A stretch of DNA of 64,000 nt from Paraburkholderia sp. (lineage in GTDB: Bacteria; Pseudomonadota; Gammaproteobacteria; Burkholderiales; Burkholderiaceae). Of the stretch, positions 54,934 through 63,907 are shown piece by piece. The DNA is taken from positions 209,501 through 273,500 of the forward strand of contig NZ_JAPWKB010000012.1 in NCBI RefSeq assembly GCF_028283785.1, written 5' to 3'. How positions within the stretch are numbered: the first letter of the stretch is position 1; each line of letters opens with the position of its first letter. A model generated the notes under the pieces. The model was not told the origin of the DNA, ran no database searches, and saw only the letters and a list, made by a program, of their open reading frames with translations. The translations under genes were made by a program, and so were the position numbers.

Positions 54934-56505
54934 TCAGTTGGCGCGCGGCTGTTGCGGCGCACCGGCCGCCTTCGCAACCGGCACGGCCGAAGCGGGCATA
55001 GCCGCCGACGCCGCATCGGGCGCCGCGACGCTGCCGGTTTCCTGATCCATTTGCGACGCGTCCCAGCCGCCGCCGAGTGCCTTCACCAGACCCACCGACG
55101 ACACCATCCGTTGACCCGCGAGCGCAGACAGTTTTTGCGACGCGGTGAACGCGGTGGTTTGCGCCGTCAGCACGTTGACGTAGTCGACGGTGCCCGCCTT
55201 GTACTGATTCGTGACGATAGCCAGCGCCTGATTCGCCGACGCGACCGCCTGCTCCTGCACGACGATTTCCTGTTCGAGAATGCGCTGCGACGCGAGATTG
55301 TCTTCGACGTCCTGGAACGCGGCGAGCACCGTCTGACGGTACGTGGCGACGTCCTGGTCGTACGTGGCGCGCGCGGCGTCGGTTTGCGCCTTGCGCAAAC
55401 CCGCGTCGAAGATCGTGGCGGCGAGTTGCGGTCCGAGGGTCCAGAAACGGGCGGGCGCGGTGAGCCATTGCGAGAACACCGAGCTTTCGAAACCACCCGA
55501 CGCCGATAGCGTTAGCGTCGGGAAAAACGCGGCAATCGCGACGCCGATCTGTTCGTTCGCTGCCGCTGCCTTGCGCTCTGCCGCGGCGATGTCGGGCCGC
55601 CGTTCGAGCAGCGACGACGGCAATTGCGCGGGCACCGTGGGCGGCGTTGCGTCGAGCGGCGCAGCGGCAATCGAGAAAGTTGATGCCGGTTCGCCGACCA
55701 GCACGGCGATGGCATGCTCGTCCTGCGCGCGTGCCACGCCGTTATCGATCGCGGACGCTTGCGCCGATTGCAGCTGCGTCTGCGCCTGGATCACGTCCGA
55801 GCGCGCGGCGACGCCGGCCGCGTACTGGTTTTGCGTGAGCGTCAACGAGCGCTGATACGCCGCGACGGTGTCGTCCAGCAGCTTTTGCGACGCGTCGAGC
55901 GCGCGCAACGAGAAATAGGTTTGCGCGAGCGTGGCTTGCGCCGACAGACGCGCGTTGGCGAGATCGGCGGCGGCGCCCTGCTGCCCCGCTTTCTGCGCGC
56001 CGACCGTGCGGCTGACGCTGCCCCACAGATCCGGCTCCCACGTTGCGTCGAGCGCGAGGTTGTAGGTGTTGTTGATGCCGCTGCGGCTGGTAGTGCCCGA
56101 GTTGGACGTGACGCTGCCGCTCTTCGAGCGCGTCGCCGAGCCCGATGCGGTCACGATCGGGAAGTACGACGCGCGGGCTTCCGCGACCAGCGCGCGAGCT
56201 TGCCGGTAAGCCGCCGCGTATTGCGCGATGGTCTGGTTCGCCGTGTTCAGCTTGTCTTCGAGCGCGTTCAGTTGCGAGTCGTTGTAGATCGTCCACCACG
56301 TGCCACGGTCGTGTTGATCGGCGGGTTCGGCGACTTTCCAGCCCGGCGCGGCTTCCTTGTACGACGCGGGCACCGCAGCGTCCGGCCGGTGATAGTCCGG
56401 ACCGACCGCGCAGGCGGCAAGCAGCGTCGCGAATGCGGCGGCAGTGGCGACGGTCAGGACGCGCGGCGCAACGGCCCGCGCGCGCGAGGTTCGATCAAAC
56501 GGCAT
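54934..56505 (-). CDS. NodT-family outer-membrane efflux lipoprotein
   Basis: A 523-residue TolC-like outer-membrane factor. The lipobox LLAACAVGPDYHRP is near the N-terminus, and two OEP repeats follow with long helices and the LPSSLLERRPDIAAAERKAAAANEQIGVAIAAFFPTLTLSASGG signature. It should pair with the EmrB-type pump encoded at 58127, although they are on opposite strands. An Ala/Pro/Gln-rich C-terminal tail extends past the usual end. Start 56505 gives a normal lipoprotein signal. Confidence 0.93.
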   Translation of the reverse strand: MPFDRTSRARAVAPRVLTVATAAAFATLLAACAVGPDYHRPDAAVPASYKEAAPGWKVAEPADQHDRGTWWTIYNDSQLNALEDKLNTANQTIAQYAAAYRQARALVAEARASYFPIVTASGSATRSKSGSVTSNSGTTSRSGINNTYNLALDATWEPDLWGSVSRTVGAQKAGQQGAAADLANARLSAQATLAQTYFSLRALDASQKLLDDTVAAYQRSLTLTQNQYAAGVAARSDVIQAQTQLQSAQASAIDNGVARAQDEHAIAVLVGEPASTFSIAAAPLDATPPTVPAQLPSSLLERRPDIAAAERKAAAANEQIGVAIAAFFPTLTLSASGGFESSVFSQWLTAPARFWTLGPQLAATIFDAGLRKAQTDAARATYDQDVATYRQTVLAAFQDVEDNLASQRILEQEIVVQEQAVASANQALAIVTNQYKAGTVDYVNVLTAQTTAFTASQKLSALAGQRMVSSVGLVKALGGGWDASQMDQETGSVAAPDAASAAMPASAVPVAKAAGAPQQPRAN

Positions 56506-56797
56506 GCAGTGGATTCCTGTCGATTCGACTGACGGGTTCATGGCGGAATGCGGACGGCGCCGGACGGCCGACCCGCGACGTCGCGGACGGTGGCCGCAGC
56601 TATCCGGAATGGTAGCGCAGGCCGCGTTCGCCACGATGAAAACACAAGGTTAATGCGGGTCGGGTCGCAGGTGTGTAACCGGCGGTGAGGTATCGGTTAC
56701 CTGCTGTTACGGCGATGTAAGGCCGACGCGACGGTCGGCCTGGAAAAGAGAGGATGCGGCGTGACTGGAGACGGCAGGACGGCGCGCCGAATGCCGC

Positions 56798-57163
56798 TTA
56801 GTTAAGCGGTTTCGAGCAGGCCTGGCGCGGCTGCTTGTGCTTGCCCGCAGCGGCGCGACACGGCGCTGCGTCGGCGCGCGACTGACAGCCGCCAGCGGAT
56901 GCCGCACCCGGCTGGTTCGCCGCCGATGCGCCCGCTCCAGCGTTCGACGTCAGACGTGCGGCCGGCACGACCCGCGCCGCACGTGCTTGCCGCCGATGAT
57001 CGATCCACGCGAAAACCATCACCCCTAGCGACCCGCCCGGCAGCACGAACAACACCGCGTACAGCGCGAGTTTCCACCAGCGATGCGGACCTTGAAAGGT
57101 TTGCATTGCGGAACCGGCGATCGAGCGGCTCAGGCCGTGGAGGGTGTTTTTCAGGTACAGCAT
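56798..57163 (-). CDS. small membrane protein of unknown function
   Basis: A 121-residue protein with one clear hydrophobic segment at residues about 30-50 (WWKLALYAVLFVLPGGSLGVMVFAWI) after an amphipathic start. It ends in a disordered Ala/Gly/Arg tail that contains three cysteines. I do not recognise a function. It lies between the NodT gene and the marR gene and is read from the strong minus-strand promoter at 57253-57281, which suggests a role linked to the efflux locus. Confidence 0.65.
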   Translation of the reverse strand: MLYLKNTLHGLSRSIAGSAMQTFQGPHRWWKLALYAVLFVLPGGSLGVMVFAWIDHRRQARAARVVPAARLTSNAGAGASAANQPGAASAGGCQSRADAAPCRAAAGKHKQPRQACSKPLN

Positions 57164-57252
57164 CGGAGCGTCCTTACGCGCGGCAGAATGCGATGCGCGG
57201 CACAGCGGGTCGAAACAAAGTCGCGGCAAACGCGCGTAACTCATTGACTGTC

Positions 57253-57281
57253 ATAATATTGACTATGCAAGTAAATTTCAA
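57253..57281 (-). promoter_or_regulatory. strong promoter for the small membrane protein gene
   Basis: On the minus strand TTGAAA (57276-57281), a 17-bp spacer, then TATTAT (57253-57258). Both hexamers match the consensus at 5 of 6 positions. The start codon is about 90 bp downstream. Confidence 0.6.
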
Positions 57282-57346
57282 CATACTTCATACCAACTTT
57301 TTTGGCGTTGTTGTTTTTAGGTGTCGATCGGCAGATTTTGTCGGGA

Positions 57347-57374
57347 TTGACATCACTGCTTAGGCAGATAAAAT
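57347..57374 (+). promoter_or_regulatory. strong promoter for marR-emrB with candidate operator
   Basis: A perfect TTGACA (57347-57352), a 16-bp spacer and TAAAAT (57369-57374). Inside the spacer the inverted repeat CTGC-TTAG-GCAG (57356-57367) is well placed for repression by the MarR protein encoded 48 bp downstream of the promoter start. Confidence 0.6.
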
Positions 57375-57414
57375 TTCGCCAGCATTTCCGGATTTCAGCG
57401 TAACCCCCATCGAG

Positions 57415-57948
57415 ATGACCGACAGCCACTATCAAGCCGACCAGATTCAGCTCGAAACGAGTCTCGGCTATTACCTGTCGAAAGCGCGCAACGTGCTGGT
57501 CGAACGAACGGATCGCGCGGTCAAACCGTTGGGGCTGACGTCGCAGCAGATCGGCGTGATCCTGATGCTGTCGAGCGGGCGCGCAAACACGCCGCTCGAG
57601 TTGTCGCGTGCAATGTCGTACGACAGCGGATCGATGACGCGGATGCTCGATCGCCTTGAAAAGAAAGGCTTCGTGGTGCGCTCGCGTAGCGATGCGGATC
57701 GCCGGATCGTCGAACTCGAACTGACGCCGCAAGGCAAGGACGCGGCGCGGCAACTGCCTGCGCTGGGTGCGACGGTGCTGAACGACCAGCTGCGCGGCTT
57801 CTCCGCCGACGACCTCGCCACGTTGATCGGCCTGCTGGGCCGTTTCATCGAAAACGGCCGTCCGGCGGACGGCAGCGACGAAAACGCGGACGCCGTCGGC
57901 GGGTGCATCGGCGGTTGCGGGTTCGGCGATCCGGACGACGAAGACTGA
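57415..57948 (+). CDS. MarR-family regulator of the efflux locus
   Basis: A 177-residue MarR protein (winged helix PLGLTSQQIGVILMLSSGRANTPLELSRAMSYDSGSMTRMLDRLEKKGFVVRSRSDADRRIVELELT). It is divergent from the small membrane protein gene and upstream of emrB, so it is the likely repressor of the pump. The C-terminus ends in an unusual GGCIGGCGFGDPDDED stretch with two Cys. Inducers of such regulators are commonly phenolic or toxic compounds. Confidence 0.92.
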   Translation: MTDSHYQADQIQLETSLGYYLSKARNVLVERTDRAVKPLGLTSQQIGVILMLSSGRANTPLELSRAMSYDSGSMTRMLDRLEKKGFVVRSRSDADRRIVELELTPQGKDAARQLPALGATVLNDQLRGFSADDLATLIGLLGRFIENGRPADGSDENADAVGGCIGGCGFGDPDDED

Positions 57949-58126
57949 CGCCGGGACCGGCGCTAAACCTCCAGACGCAGACGTATCCGCCGCGCCCTTC
58001 GGGGTGCACTTTGAACATCGAATATCTGTCTGGGCAGAAGGTGCACGAGCATGCAAGCGGCCTTGAAGCGAGGCCAAAATTGCATGCTACGGCAAGTTTT
58101 CTGCGCAAATTCGTGAGAACCGACCC

Positions 58127-59719
58127 ATGTCTACAACGACATCCGCCGCGCCGGAGCCGATCGAAGGCCCGTCACCCTCACCCGCTCCCGCCGCCGGACC
58201 CGCGCCGCTCAGCGGTGGCGCCCTCGCGCTGCTGACGGTCGGGCTCGCGCTCGGCACGTTCATGGAAGTGCTCGACACGTCGATTGCGAACGTGGCCGTG
58301 CCGACCATTTCCGGCAGCCTCGGCGTCGCGACGACGCAAGGCACGTGGGTGATCTCGTCGTACTCGGTCGCATCGGCGATCGCGGTGCCGCTGACCGGCT
58401 GGCTCGCGCGCAGGGTCGGCGAGGTCAAGCTGTTCACGGTGTCCGTTTTGCTGTTCACAATTGCGTCGGCAATGTGCGGGCTGGCGCATAACTTCGAATC
58501 GCTGATCGGGTTCCGGCTGCTTCAGGGGCTGGTGTCCGGTCCGATGGTGCCGCTGTCGCAGACCATCCTGATGCGCAGCTATCCGCCCGAAAAGCGCGGC
58601 CTCGCGCTCGGCCTGTGGGCCATGACGGTGATCGCCGCGCCGATCTTCGGTCCCGTGATGGGCGGCTGGATCACCGATAACTACACGTGGCCGTGGATCT
58701 TCTACATCAATCTGCCGGTCGGGCTGTTCTCCGCCGCGTGCGCGTTCCTGTTGCTGCGCGGCCGCGAAACCAAAACCATGAAGGTACCGATCGACGCGAT
58801 CGGTCTGACCTTGCTGGTGGTCGGCGTCGCGTGTCTGCAGATGGTGCTCGACCTCGGCAAGGACCGCGACTGGTTCAACTCGTCGTTCATCGTCGCGCTG
58901 GCGATCATTTCGGTGATCTCGATTGCGTTCCTGCTGGTGTGGGAACTGACGGACGCGCAGCCCATCGTCGATCTGACGCTGTTCAAGGACCGCAATTTCG
59001 CGCTCGGCGTGCTGATCATTTCGTTCGGGTTTATGGCGTTCTTCGGCTCGGTGGTGATTTTCCCGCTGTGGTTGCAGACGGTGATGGGCTACACGGCGGG
59101 CGCGGCAGGTCTCGCGACCGCGCCGGTCGGCCTACTGGCGCTGGTGCTGTCTCCAATGATCGGCAAGAACATGCATCGTCTGAATCTGCGGATGGTGGCG
59201 AGTTTCGCGTTTATCGTGTTCGCGGGCGTGTCGTTCTGGAATTCCACGTTCACGCTCGACGTCGCGTTCAACCAGGTAATCTGGCCGCGACTCGTGCAAG
59301 GGATCGGCGTCGCCTGCTTCTTCGTGCCGATGACGACGATCACGTTGTCGAGCGTGTCCGACGAGCGTCTGGCCAGCGCATCCGGGCTGTCGAATTTCTT
59401 CCGGACGCTGTCGGGCGCGATCGGCACCGCCGTCAGTTCGACGTTCTGGGAAAACGACGCGATCTATCACCACGCGGTGCTGGCGGAGTCGGTGAGCGCG
59501 TATTCGGCGAACACCAGCGCGTATCGCGACGCGATGGCGCAGATCGGCTATGTCGGCCAGCAGGCGACCGTGAAACTGAACAGCGTCGTCACCGATCAGG
59601 GTTTCATGCTCGCCACCAACGACTTCTTCCGCGTGTCATGCGTTGCGTTTCTGGTGCTCGCGGTGGTGGTGTGGATCACCAAGCCGCGCAAGGGCGCGGG
59701 CCCGTCGATGGGACATTGA
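58127..59719 (+). CDS. emrB: DHA2-family multidrug MFS transporter EmrB
   Basis: A 530-residue 14-segment MFS transporter. It shows the DHA2 motifs LDTSIANVAVPTISGSLGVATTQGTWVISSYSVASAIAVPLTGWLARRVG and RLLQGLVSGPMVPLSQTILMRSYPPEKRGLALGLWAM. It normally works with an EmrA membrane-fusion protein and an outer-membrane factor; no EmrA gene is present between marR and emrB (178 bp) or elsewhere in this window. A bidirectional terminator follows the gene. Confidence 0.94.
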   Translation: MSTTTSAAPEPIEGPSPSPAPAAGPAPLSGGALALLTVGLALGTFMEVLDTSIANVAVPTISGSLGVATTQGTWVISSYSVASAIAVPLTGWLARRVGEVKLFTVSVLLFTIASAMCGLAHNFESLIGFRLLQGLVSGPMVPLSQTILMRSYPPEKRGLALGLWAMTVIAAPIFGPVMGGWITDNYTWPWIFYINLPVGLFSAACAFLLLRGRETKTMKVPIDAIGLTLLVVGVACLQMVLDLGKDRDWFNSSFIVALAIISVISIAFLLVWELTDAQPIVDLTLFKDRNFALGVLIISFGFMAFFGSVVIFPLWLQTVMGYTAGAAGLATAPVGLLALVLSPMIGKNMHRLNLRMVASFAFIVFAGVSFWNSTFTLDVAFNQVIWPRLVQGIGVACFFVPMTTITLSSVSDERLASASGLSNFFRTLSGAIGTAVSSTFWENDAIYHHAVLAESVSAYSANTSAYRDAMAQIGYVGQQATVKLNSVVTDQGFMLATNDFFRVSCVAFLVLAVVVWITKPRKGAGPSMGH

Positions 59720-59766
59720 CGCGTTGCGCGCTGCAACAGCAATCGCTGCGGCAGAAAGTAGAAACA

Positions 59767-59797
59767 AAAACGGCGCACCTTACGTGCGCCGTTTTCT
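59767..59797. terminator. bidirectional intrinsic terminator after emrB
   Basis: A 12-bp stem AAAACGGCGCAC (59767-59778) with GTGCGCCGTTTT (59784-59795) and loop CTTAC. T-rich on both exits, it serves emrB and the convergent lipoprotein gene. Confidence 0.88.
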
Positions 59798-59808
59798 TAT
59801 TTGCGAGC

Positions 59809-60318
59809 TTATTGCGGTGCGGGCTCGACGCCCGGCGCGCTGGTCGATTGCGCGGGCGTCGAATCGGGCAACGGCAAGTGGGCGTCGCCCGATGCCGGCG
59901 CGGGACCGGCGCCGCCGTGCGGCGGCGGGCTCTCGGTGCCGCTGCGCACGAACGCCTTGAAGTCCGCGCCCGCCTCCCACGGATTCGGTTTGCAGCCGAG
60001 CGAGCTATCGCAATGCGCGGCAAAGCCGATCGTCGCGGTGCCGTCGTTGTTCGGCGCTCGCGTAATCTGGAATGCGAGCGCGCGCTTGCCGCCGTCGGGA
60101 CCGGCGGTCTGGATCAGCGTGTCGGTATTCGCCTGCAAATCGTAGCGGGAATGACTTTTCACCCACGTTTGCGCGCGCTGCCACCACACGTCGCACTCGC
60201 TGCGGTTCGCGCACGTCAGCGGCTTGGTGGCGACCTGCATGACGTCCGGATCGACCTGGCCACGCGTCGAGCATCCTGCGGCGAGCGCACACAGCATGAC
60301 GCACAGAAGCTTCTTCAT
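59809..60318 (-). CDS. putative lipoprotein of unknown function
   Basis: A 169-residue protein with a lipoprotein signal (MKKLLCVMLCALAAGCSTRG, lipobox LAAGC). The body has four further cysteines (LTCANRSECDVWW ... HCDSSLGC), which may form two disulfides, and a Pro/Ala-rich tail. It probably sits in the outer membrane facing the periplasm. I know no function; similar DUF-type lipoproteins occur across Burkholderia. Confidence 0.75.
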   Translation of the reverse strand: MKKLLCVMLCALAAGCSTRGQVDPDVMQVATKPLTCANRSECDVWWQRAQTWVKSHSRYDLQANTDTLIQTAGPDGGKRALAFQITRAPNNDGTATIGFAAHCDSSLGCKPNPWEAGADFKAFVRSGTESPPPHGGAGPAPASGDAHLPLPDSTPAQSTSAPGVEPAPQ

Positions 60319-60457
60319 CGCGTGATTCCTCCGTCGTAATGCAGGTTGGACCGCAGCGGCGTGAGCACGTTTCAAAACCTGCCCGAAGCTTGATGCAGAT
60401 CGCGTGCCCGGACGAAAAACGATCAGGTGGGACGGGGCATTGGCGCGATGCCAATAA

Positions 60458-60485
60458 AAAAGGCAGCGTCGAAACGCTGCCTTTT
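60458..60485. terminator. intrinsic terminator after gshA
   Basis: A 12-bp stem AAAAGGCAGCGT (60458-60469), loop CGAA, ACGCTGCCTTTT (60474-60485). On the minus strand it follows gshA by about 50 bp and exits into TTTTTTATT. Confidence 0.88.
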
Positions 60486-60535
60486 CACTGCCGATGACGC
60501 TGCGCTGCAATGCGAAACGCAACGCACGTCGCGAC

Positions 60536-62152
60536 TTACACGCTGAAGCGGTTCAGCGTATACGCCCGATACGCGGCGACGAACGCATCGAACGAGCCGA
60601 CTTCGTCGTGTTCGAGTTGCACCTGCTGCGCGAGCGACTGCGCGGCGAGATCGTCGAATGCTTTCGACTCGGCCGGATCGAGCGGACGCGCGCGGAAAAA
60701 GTCCGCGTGCGCCTGACTCAGATCGAGCGCGAAATCGAGGAAGCTCTGCTGCTTGTCGCGCATGGTTTGCAACACACGCGCGGACGGCGTCAACGATGCG
60801 TCCGCGAGTTTTGCACGCTGTAAGCGTACCGAATCGGCATGCGAGGTGTCGCCGCGCAGCGTATCGAGCACGGCGGCCGCCTTGTCGATTTTCGCCATCA
60901 ATTCGTTGGCCCAGTCGAGCATGGCGACCGGCTGTCCGTCGCGGGACAGTTCGAGGCCAGGCTTGCGGCCTTCGAGCGTCACGCGACCGAAGTTGCGATT
61001 TGCTTCGCAGTACGCGTCGGGCGGCAGCGGTGCGCTGTCGTCGAGCGCGCAGACGAGCAGATACGCATCGAGGAAACGCGCGGCTTCCAGCGAGATGCCG
61101 GTCGGCTCGAACGGATCGATATCCATGCAACGCACTTCGACATACTGCACGCCGCGCGAGGCCAGCGCATGCAACGGACGCTCTCCGGGATACGTGACGC
61201 GCTTCGGACGGATCGTCGAGTAGAACTCGTTTTCGATCTGCAGCACGTTGGTGTTGATCTGCACCCACTCGCCGTCGCGCTGCGTGCCGATCGCTTCGTA
61301 CGCCGGATACGGCTGACTGACGGCTTGTGCGAGCGCGTCGAGATAGCCCGGCAACGTGTCGTAGTCGGCATGCAGTTCGGCTTGCGCGGCGGTGTTCGAA
61401 TAGCCGAGATCGCTCATCCGCAAACTGGTCGCGTACGGGCGATACAACGTGTCGGCGTCGAGCGATTCCAGGTTGTGCGGACGGCCGCGCAAAAAGCGCC
61501 GGTCGAGCGCCGGCGACGCGCCGAACAGATACATCAGCAGCCAGCTGGTGCGGCGGAAATTGCGGATCAGCGCGAGATAGCGCTCCGATTGATAATCGAC
61601 CGCGCCGACCGTGGATTGCTGATCGACGTGCAGCAAACGCCACACTTCTTCGTTCAGCGAATAGTTGTAGTGGATACCCGCGATGCACTGCATCGTGCGG
61701 CCATACCGCAGCGACAGCCCGACGCGATACACGTACTTCAGCTTGCCGATATTCGACGAACCGTAACGCGCGATCGGGATGCCTTCATCTTTTTCGGGCA
61801 ACACGCCTGGCATCGAGTTGTTCCACAGCAGTTCGCCGTCGAGCTTTTCGTAGACGAAGCGATGCAGCGTGTCGAGCTTGTCGAGCGTAATGGACGCGTC
61901 GTGTTCCGCGGGCGTGATCAGTTCGATCAGCGCTTCGGAATAGTCGGTGGTCAGCGACGGATGGGTCAGCGCAGATCCGAGCGTGCGAGGATGTTCCGAC
62001 AGCGCTAGCGCGCCGTCCGGCAGCACGCGCAGACTTTCCTTTTCGATGCCGCGCAGCCCGGTAATCAGCGCATCGCGCTGCGGCCCGGAAGTCAGCACGG
62101 ACAGGCGGTGCGAAAGCGCGTCGGTCGTGCGGGAGGAGGTCGTGTTTGGCAT
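60536..62152 (-). CDS. gshA: Glutamate-cysteine ligase GshA
   Basis: A 538-residue enterobacterial-type glutamate-cysteine ligase, the first step of glutathione synthesis. Marks are GIEKESLRVLPDG and TDYSEALIELITP near the N-terminus, the ATP/metal region HYNYSLNEEVWRLL, and NTNVLQIENEFYSTIRPKR plus VEVRCMDIDPFEPTGIS in the core. Length is close to the E. coli enzyme (518). It is alone on its transcript and ends at a strong terminator. Confidence 0.95.
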   Translation of the reverse strand: MPNTTSSRTTDALSHRLSVLTSGPQRDALITGLRGIEKESLRVLPDGALALSEHPRTLGSALTHPSLTTDYSEALIELITPAEHDASITLDKLDTLHRFVYEKLDGELLWNNSMPGVLPEKDEGIPIARYGSSNIGKLKYVYRVGLSLRYGRTMQCIAGIHYNYSLNEEVWRLLHVDQQSTVGAVDYQSERYLALIRNFRRTSWLLMYLFGASPALDRRFLRGRPHNLESLDADTLYRPYATSLRMSDLGYSNTAAQAELHADYDTLPGYLDALAQAVSQPYPAYEAIGTQRDGEWVQINTNVLQIENEFYSTIRPKRVTYPGERPLHALASRGVQYVEVRCMDIDPFEPTGISLEAARFLDAYLLVCALDDSAPLPPDAYCEANRNFGRVTLEGRKPGLELSRDGQPVAMLDWANELMAKIDKAAAVLDTLRGDTSHADSVRLQRAKLADASLTPSARVLQTMRDKQQSFLDFALDLSQAHADFFRARPLDPAESKAFDDLAAQSLAQQVQLEHDEVGSFDAFVAAYRAYTLNRFSV

Positions 62153-62396
62153 TGATGCGTGTCAAGCGTTGTCGGCCGCCAGGTGCCGCTTGCAGCCAGG
62201 TGAGCATGACTGTGTGCGGTCGACAACGTTCGGCGGAATTTTCGGTAGCGGGCACTTTAACATCTCGCCGTAACGGCTGCTTGACGCGACTTTGGACGCA
62301 ATTTTCAGACGCTCCCGATCGACCCCGAACCCACGCCGGAACGCCGGTTGCGCTGCTTCGACGGCAGCGTGAGACCGGGTTGCGACCGGCTGCGGA

Positions 62397-63600
62397 TCAG
62401 GTCGGTGTCGGTTCACCGGTTTTGATCCGCGCAGCGGACGGTGCGGTTGTCGTGGATGTCGTCGTCGGCCGGGCGGCCGATGTATTCGCCGTGGCGTTGC
62501 CAGCTTCGTGCGATGCACCCTGCGCTTCGACCGCCAGCAGCGCTGCCTTGCGCCCCAAGCCCCAGCGATATCCTGCAAGCGCCCCGCTCTTTCCGACGAC
62601 ACGATGACAGGGAATCGCCAACGCAACGGGATTTGTCGCACACGCGCTCGCGACCGCCCTGACCGCGCGAGGCGAACCCACCGCTTCCGCAATGTCCGAA
62701 TAACTGCGCGTCTCACCGTATGGAATGCGTTGCAACGCGTCCCACACACGCTGTTTGAACGCGGTCGCGGCGATATCGAGGGGCAACTCGACATGCTGAC
62801 GCGTGCCGTGCAGATACGCATCGATCTGCGCGAGAAATGGCGCGATGTAGCGATCGTCGTCACGCAGATCGGCATTGGCGAACTCGGCGCGCACTTCGTC
62901 GGCGAGCACGGCCGCGTCGTCACCGAATGCGATCTTGCACAAGCCTTTGGCGGTGGCCGCGACCAGCACCTGACCGAGCGGCGTCGGCGCGCTTGCGTAG
63001 TACACCGTCAGACCCGCGCCCTTCTTCCGGTACGCGGATGGCGCCATGCCCAGTTCCGCCGACGCGCTCTCGTACATTCTCGACGGCGAACCGAAGCCCG
63101 CATCGACGGTCGCGCGCGTAACGTCGGCGCCACGCTGCAGCGCATCGCGCAACGATGCGCCACGCCGCGCGGCCTGATACTGACGCGGCGACACACCCAC
63201 GACGCGCTTGAACAGACGCTGCAAATGAAACGGGCTGACGTGCACGGCATCGCTCAATTGCGCGAGCGTTAGACGCTGCTGCGGATCGGCGTCGAGCGCG
63301 GCGCATGCACGTTTGACGATCTCGATCTCGCGCGGCAAACCATCCGGCTGACAACGCTTGCACTCGCGATAACCGGCTGTACGCGCTGAATCTGCGGAAG
63401 CGAAAAAATCGACGTTCTCACGACGCGGCAAGCGCGATGCGCACGATGGCCGGCAAAAACACGCCGGTCGTGCGCACGCCGTAGAAGAACGCACCATCGG
63501 CGCGTGCATCGCGACCCACGATGGCGTCCCATCGTTCGGAATCGACGGTGAAACTGGCTGCGTTGCTGTTGCCGGAAGCATTGAATTCAGTGCGATACAT
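62397..63600 (-). pseudogene. ada: Ada, DNA-methylation repair protein and regulator, with one-base frameshift
   Basis: The ATG at 63600 opens a normal Ada N-terminus (residues 1-48, ending DGAFFYGVRTTGVF). It then hits a stop after 12 wrong residues. One frame over, the protein continues at CRPSCASRLPRRENVDFF and runs to 62397, with CKRC zinc ligands, an AraC-type HTH and the methyltransferase core IPCHRVVG. The shift is explained by one extra T in a T5 run (A5 at 63455-63459 on the plus strand), directly before the first zinc and methyl-acceptor cysteine. It may be a true null, a phase switch or a sequencing error. Confidence 0.9.
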
Positions 63601-63810
63601 GATGTGCCCACATAGAGGGTTTCGATGACCCTCAAGGTAATTCGCATCCCGTCACAGTACGCTCCGCTTATTGCTCTGTCATTGCGCATCGCATTCGGCA
63701 ATCAAACGTCGTTGAGCACGTAATTGCGCACCCCAAAAACCGCTGGAACGCCCGGCCCGTGGGCATCTGCGACAAAGTGACACCCCATCGGGTTTTCCCT
63801 TAAAAAGTTA

Positions 63811-63839
63811 TTGCGTCGCACCAACCCAATGTGTATAGT
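63811..63839 (+). promoter_or_regulatory. promoter of the small-RNA candidate
   Basis: TTGCGT (63811-63816), a 17-bp spacer and TATAGT (63834-63839). Transcription would start near 63846. Otherwise the 63601-63810 region upstream of ada shows nothing definite. Confidence 0.6.
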
Positions 63840-63845
63840 GATTCT

Positions 63846-63907
63846 TGTCTCCTCCATGTCTCCTCCTGATATGGATTAAGCCCGCTCCCAGTGAGTGGGT
63901 TTTTTTT
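63846..63907 (+). ncRNA. candidate small RNA with two anti-Shine-Dalgarno repeats
   Basis: A transcript of about 62 nt is predicted between the promoter at 63811-63839 and an intrinsic terminator. Its 5' end is a tandem repeat of TGTCTCCTCC (63846-63855 and 63857-63866), single-stranded in appearance and complementary to GGAGGAGACA-type ribosome binding sites. No ORF is seen. The design resembles CU-rich Burkholderia sRNAs such as ncS27 as I recall them; identity is not established. Confidence 0.65.
63881..63907 (+). terminator. intrinsic terminator of the small-RNA candidate
   Basis: CCCGCTC (63881-63887), loop CCAGT, GAGTGGG (63893-63899) with one G-T wobble pair, then eight T residues. 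The remaining 90 bases of the window show no definite feature. Confidence 0.85.
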
